A stretch of DNA of 64,000 bases from Flaccisagitta enflata. Its lineage: Eukaryota > Chaetognatha > Sagittoidea > Aphragmophora. Positions 59,517 to 64,000 of the stretch are shown here, piece after piece (within the stretch, counting starts at the first letter, position 1; every line of letters begins with the position of its first letter). The notes beneath the pieces were generated by a model that saw only the letters and a list, made by a program, of their open reading frames with translations, did no database searches and was not told where the DNA came from. The DNA lies in contig OZ231126.1 in assembly GCA_965153355.1 (NCBI GenBank), positions 49,724,001 to 49,788,000 on the forward strand, in the 5' to 3' direction. The translations under genes and the position numbers were made by a program.

Positions 59517-59570
59517 TAGGGATGTGGAAGCGGTCGATTTTCAAGCCGCCTCCATCGCTTCCGCTTCCAT
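59517..59570. mobile_element. hAT-type MITE, copy 4, short, with 8 bp target duplication
   Basis: TAGGGATGTGGAAGCGGTCG opens a 54 bp copy. The duplication CTTCTCAG is exact at 59509-59516 and 59571-59578. The right end stops at CTTCCAT and lacks the last bases of the TIR. It is the cleanest target duplication of this family here. Confidence 0.85.
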
Positions 59571-59693
59571 CTTCTCAGACAGTCACATGTACTAGTCTTT
59601 AAAAGGGAAGATACTAAAAAACAGACAAGCAAAACGACAACCAGACAGGCATACTAACGGAGAGTAAGAACGAGTGTCTGACGGGTGAAATCT

Positions 59694-59896
<203 letters not shown>

Positions 59897-60065
59897 GTTG
59901 AGCCATAAGTGTCAAATTAAAGAATGCCGCACCAAGTTTCTAATTTTCCCTAATGCCATATTCTTTCATTCTCTCCTTCTCTCTTCCTATTTGCATCCAT
60001 TGGCATTGCTCCGTGCTTCTTTGAATTTGTTTTTCTTCTCTATAAACTAGCCTAGATAACCAAGT

Positions 60066-60263
60066 AGCAAGGCTGGAAACTCGTCTACCCCAGTCGCGTG
60101 CGGGTGGGCAGGGGCCATATTTGAGGTCACCAGAGCGTTTGGGCAGGAGCAGTACGGTCAAAGAATAAAAAACAAAAAAATTAAAGTGTGACCGACCGAC
60201 CAACCAACCGACCGACGGACGGACGAAGCGGGGTGTAGAGTCGCGTAGCACGCGACTAAAAAT
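60066..60263 (+). mobile_element. HTE-1 element
   Basis: GCAAGGCTGGAAACTCGTCT, AGTCGCGTGCGGGTGGGCAG, GAGGTCACCAGAGCGTTTGG, TTAAAGTGTGACCGACCG, core, AAGCGGGGTGTAG and the perfect-stem hairpin AGTCGCGTAGCACGCGACT at 60239-60257 with AAAAA. Confidence 0.92.
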
Positions 60264-60670
60264 CAGAGCAGGTTCCACCCAATAGCATTTCACAACATAA
60301 ACACAGTGGAGCGTGGGCACGCTAAGAGCCTAAGAAGAGAGGGAAGTCACAGCTTGTTTAAGGTTGGGTTGACGTTAAGATGGGGGTGAAATGGAAGCGT
60401 TGAGGGTTGAATAATGAATATCTTCATTCACGGAATTGCCATTAAAATTCGCATATGTAAAGTTAACGAGGGATAAGTGCATTTACGCTTAATATGTACA
60501 TACCCGCGTACAGTCAAACAGGTTATAAGTATTTGACATTTGACAGCACCATTGAGAAACAAAATCAAGTTAACTCGTTGAAATTTCTTTGCATGAGCGC
60601 AGCTAAAGCAGTTCAATGAGCGGGGGAGTACTAGTTGGAAGAGAGGAAATGAGGAACTTCTCTTATATTC
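60264..60670. other. Intergenic sequence
   Basis: No gene or element recognised. Confidence 0.5.
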
Positions 60671-60945
<275 letters not shown>

Positions 60946-61118
60946 TCAGTGAGGAGTCCAAGACCTCTCTGTATTTACTACTATCTAGGAAAAAAAGTTT
61001 GGCAGATCCCTCTGTCCACTGTCCGTTGATGGATAGCATGCATATGGTCACAATTTTTTTGATGATGAGTTTCGGATCATTGCCTGCGATTGGCAACCTA
61101 TAAGTGTGACCATGGCAG

Positions 61119-61186
61119 TCATTGACATTGACATTGACATTGACATTGACATTGACATTGACATTGACATTGACATTGACATTGAG
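61119..61186. repeat. Hexamer array (CATTGA)11
   Basis: Eleven identical CATTGA units with no mismatch. Met-Ser and Val-Asn frames are artefacts. Confidence 0.96.
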
Positions 61187-61625
61187 TAAAAGCTGAAGGA
61201 AAAGATATTCAAAAGTAAAAAAAGAAATAAGAATCTCCACAAATTAGTTTCGTGCGCAGGTGCATTGGAGAAAAATCACGTAGTATACAGCGCGGTAAGA
61301 CGGGCGTACCGGCAGATGACGGTGAAAACTCAGACGGCCATGACGCCGACTAGGAAGGCGACAACGATGACGACGACGATGGTAACAACAACGATGACGA
61401 CGACGACGACGTTCACAGTAACGACAACGGAGGACGACGGCGGCGGTAGTTTTGCCTCGAGTCTATTTTGAAGGAGCATGAGGAAACCGGGCGCCTGATG
61501 TATCCACTATGCGCGGGTTTTGATTGCGTGTAACGGTTTTTCGAATCCATATGTCAATAGTATTTTCTTGAGATTTTGGTAAGTTCACCAACACATGTCG
61601 GATTTTGCGAGTAACACAGACTGAT

Positions 61626-61627
<2 letters not shown>
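61187..61627. other. Intergenic sequence with ACG-rich patch
   Basis: ACGACGACG-like units are scattered at about 61360-61445. No gene is seen. Confidence 0.5.

Positions 61628-61672
<45 letters not shown>
61628..61672. repeat. (GA)n microsatellite
   Basis: A clean GA tract of about 45 bp. Confidence 0.96.
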
Positions 61673-61674
<2 letters not shown>

Positions 61675-62452
61675 TCGGTCTTGTCCGCATCTAAGTCGCC
61701 TCTCAGACTCAAATCTCTGAGAACATCATCGAGTTAGGGCGTGTTTCTGGTGACGACCAAAAACGCGTTCCCTCCCGTGAAACGCGATAACAGCGTGAAC
61801 ACATACTCAAGATTTTCAACTGTCCCAGGAGGGAGTGAGCGAAGTGAGTGAGCGAGCCTGTGAACGTAGCAACCTACCTTACCTCCATTGCGCCAATTTT
61901 TGCCGTAATAGGTGAAATTGATGAAATCATCGCCTATTTTGCCCCCAACGACTAAGACGGAGTTTATGGAAGCGTTCTTTCTTTTTCACAACATCTGAAG
62001 CTTCCTGAGTCAGATAGACGGACGTCCGGGTCGGGTGGTGCGTTGGTCGACCGTTCACGTAGGCGTAGCGTCGCCTTGATCTACCTCCTGCAGGGAATCG
62101 AAATTGAAAACATGCGCCAGCAGGCACAAATTCCGTCCTGAGAAATTTGATAAGAAAAAAATCCATCGCCAACATTTTTTTTTCATCAAAAAAATGAAAT
62201 TGAAAATCCCACGGATTGTGAGGAAGTGAAAAAATATAATCGACTCGCCGCGCACCAACTCTGTATGAACCGTCTGTGTGCTCCGGTGGCAATTTGACGA
62301 AATTCTGAGATAAATCATGTATTATATGGCGTGAAGTTGATGAAACCTGCGATCAAAACTGTAATGCTCTCCTGCACTTTGGTATGGTTTTGTCACATTT
62401 TCCGTAGTGAATAGCTGTTTCTCTCTCGCTCTTTTTCTCCGACGTTTATCAA
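61673..62452. other. Intergenic sequence with an exon-like minus-strand frame
   Basis: A 121 codon minus frame at 61927-62292 has varied composition. On the minus strand TTCTTATCAAATTTCTCAG (ending near 62138) and ATTCCCTGCAG (near 62091) resemble splice acceptors. The residues after the first, for example EFVPAGACFQFRFPAGG, are not repetitive. No family is recognised, and a chance frame is as likely. Confidence 0.3.
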
Positions 62453-62612
62453 CAAGGTCGGATACACGGCTGCCTCAGTCGAGTGTTGGTGGGCAAGGGT
62501 AGTATTTTAGTTACTAGAGCATTTAGGCAGAGGCAGTGAGGCCAAAGACCGCAAATACATAAAAAAGTATCAAGGGGACCGACCGCGACCGACGGAAGGA
62601 TAAACGCACGGA
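62453..62612 (+). mobile_element. HTE-1 element, 3' part replaced by a MITE
   Basis: AACAAGGTCGGATACACGGC, AGTCGAGTGTTGGTGGGCAA, AGAGCATTTAGGCAGAGGC, AGTGAGGCCAAAGACC and a short core, which stops at the TA of the following MITE. The tail was not found on the far side of the MITE. Confidence 0.8.
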
Positions 62613-62614
62613 TA

Positions 62615-63921
62615 CAGTATGATCCATCTCGTTTGCAACATTTCATAAGGACATACAGTAGATCTCATCAAGACTTGAGATAACGGGGGCAAGCATTGTG
62701 GAAAGACGAATGAAGGCAGGGGAGCGATATTTGGATCATAGACTAATCAAAGAATGCTTAATTCCCCATGATAGCTGGTTGCCATGGAAATACATTTCCA
62801 TGTAATCTCGCTAAAATATTAATATTTTGAGAGATTTTATTAGGGAACATTGCTCAAAATTAAATTTGCAACAACTTTCCCAGAGTATGTTTGGCTGTTG
62901 CTAGGGAGCGTATCCATGTGTGACACTCCCTAGCAACCGCTAAACGAGCGACATTCTTACAGAACATACTGTGGGAAAGTTTTAGCAAATTCAATTTTAA
63001 AAAATGTTCCCACAAAAAATTTCTCAAAATATTGATATTTTAGTGAAAATACATAAAAATGCATTTCCATGGCAACCAGCTATCATGGGCAATAAAGCAT
63101 CCCTTTATCAGTCTATGTTTCAAATATCAATCCTCTGGCTTCATTTGTTTTTCTACAATGCTTGCCCCTGTTATCTCAAGTCTAGACGAGATCTACTGTA
63201 ACTCAAAAAGTAATAGAGATAATCTAAATCTGAAAAAAGTTCAAGAAAGACAAAGTTAATGCATTTTATAACATGTGACTCCCAGGATTTTTTCACAAAA
63301 ATTTGGTCCTTGGAACAACTACGGAAGTAGATGTCATCATATTCAAATTGTTTCTTTACAAAAACTTGTCATTTAGACTGTTTCCCTTTAAATTGCTCTC
63401 ATTTCTAAGCAAATTGAGCTACAGATACCAGATTGGTCTTAAATGGAAGGTATTTTGAAGCAGTTTTTGGGACAGCTTGAGTTGAAATGCTTATTTGATG
63501 CTTCAGATCGATTCGTGAACCGTGAATCAACTCTTGATCAAAATCTTTTGTTAAGACACCCTTTATTATCATTCCTGATGGATATGCCATTGACAAAAAA
63601 TTTCCCCGTTTGTATTTCTTAAAACTAATGTAAATTAGCTTTAATTTGAGACCAATCAGAAATTTATAGCTCAATCCGTGTAGAAATAGGAGCAATTTAA
63701 GAAGAAACTGTTCCGTCAAAAACCTAGAATAATGGTGTTTTTTGCTGATTTTGAACAACATTTTGTCATTTGTCAAAAAGTATAGATTTTTTGTAAAAAT
63801 GTCGTAGGAGTTACATATCATAAAATCCATCACCATCATCTTTCAGGAACTTTTTTCAGATTTAGATTATTTCTATTACTTTTGTCTTCATGAAATGTTG
63901 CAAACGAGATGAATCATACTG
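62615..63921. mobile_element. Palindromic MITE (outer) with TA duplication
   Basis: CAGTATGATCCATCTCGTTT at the left end is inverted at the right end (63887-63921) with one mismatch in about 32. TA flanks both ends (62613-62614 and 63922-63923). After the inner element the left arm resumes at 63201 (AAAAAGTAATAGAGATAATC) and mirrors 63845-63885. The arms continue toward a centre near 63545. Ends and TA site fit Tc1/mariner. The 144 codon minus frame inside is an arm read-through. Confidence 0.87.
62656..63198. mobile_element. Palindromic MITE (inner) nested in the outer one, TA duplication
   Basis: CAGTAGATCTCATCAAGACT and (inverse) CAGTAGATCTCGTCTAGACT are the ends of arms about 265 bp long that meet near 62927, with GTTGCTAGGGAG on both sides of a tiny loop. 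TA flanks both ends (62654-62655 and 63199-63200). Arm identity is roughly 85%. It is a nearly complete palindrome with no gene. Confidence 0.9.
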
Positions 63922-63923
63922 TA

Positions 63924-64000
63924 TAAAAATAAATAATACCTGATCGAGATGAGGATAGAGCATTGCGAGTTCTGTAAGTGAGCGGCGATGTAATCTGAGC
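63924..64000. other. Sequence right of the outer MITE
   Basis: Seventy-seven bases with no recognisable HTE tail or gene. Confidence 0.4.

Noticed and set aside
63405-63839. 144-codon minus-strand frame
   Set aside because: It runs along the inverted arms of a MITE and has no transposase motif.

Overview
This window looks like intergenic DNA from a eukaryote, most likely an invertebrate animal. The evidence is very long dinucleotide, trinucleotide and tetranucleotide arrays, minisatellites, a higher-order satellite, and non-autonomous DNA transposons with hAT-type or TA-dinucleotide target duplications. I cannot name the species. I found no complete protein gene, tRNA, rRNA, operon or CRISPR array. 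Almost all long open frames are shadows of simple repeats. A few exon-like stretches, best at 50589-50705, are reported with low confidence.

The dominant feature is a family of about 35 interspersed elements of 130-450 bp, called HTE (hairpin-tailed element) here. They occur on both strands from 5.8 kb to 62.6 kb. Each starts near AACAAGGCCGGATACACGG, carries a 5' subterminal arm, has a core usually rich in GGAC/GACC tetranucleotides, and ends in a short hairpin followed by AAAAA. The 5' arm is the inverted copy of the right arm of the 3' hairpin. The arms change together between subfamilies: HTE-1 has AGTCGCGTGC/GCACGCGACT, HTE-2 has AGTTGCGGAC/GTCCGCAACT, and HTE-3 has AGGTGCGAC/GTCGCACCT. 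This layout resembles Helentron-associated elements such as Drosophila DINE-1, but no transposase or Rep/helicase gene is present.

Layout: 1-2115 is a G-rich satellite with a ~350 bp period. From 2 to 7.4 kb there are foldback elements, (GA)n tracts and the first HTE copies. From 7.8 to 15 kb there are copies of a second family, MSE, which has IR-like ends around a 20 bp minisatellite. From 15 to 22.4 kb there are four terminal-inverted-repeat elements, three with visible target duplications or TA sites. From 22.6 to 40 kb HTE copies alternate with long microsatellites, a 21 bp minisatellite and foldbacks. From 40 to 51.6 kb there are very long (CT)n, (ATTC)n and (AAC)n arrays, a hammerhead-like motif and exon-like pieces. 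From 52 to 64 kb there are more HTE copies, a 423 bp inverted/direct repeat element, a hAT MITE inserted in an HTE, and a nest of one palindromic MITE inside another next to an HTE.

Nothing here forms a pathway. The biology is the interplay of non-autonomous mobile elements and microsatellites. Several arrays start exactly at HTE tails or at the ends of other families, which suggests that element tails seed the microsatellites.
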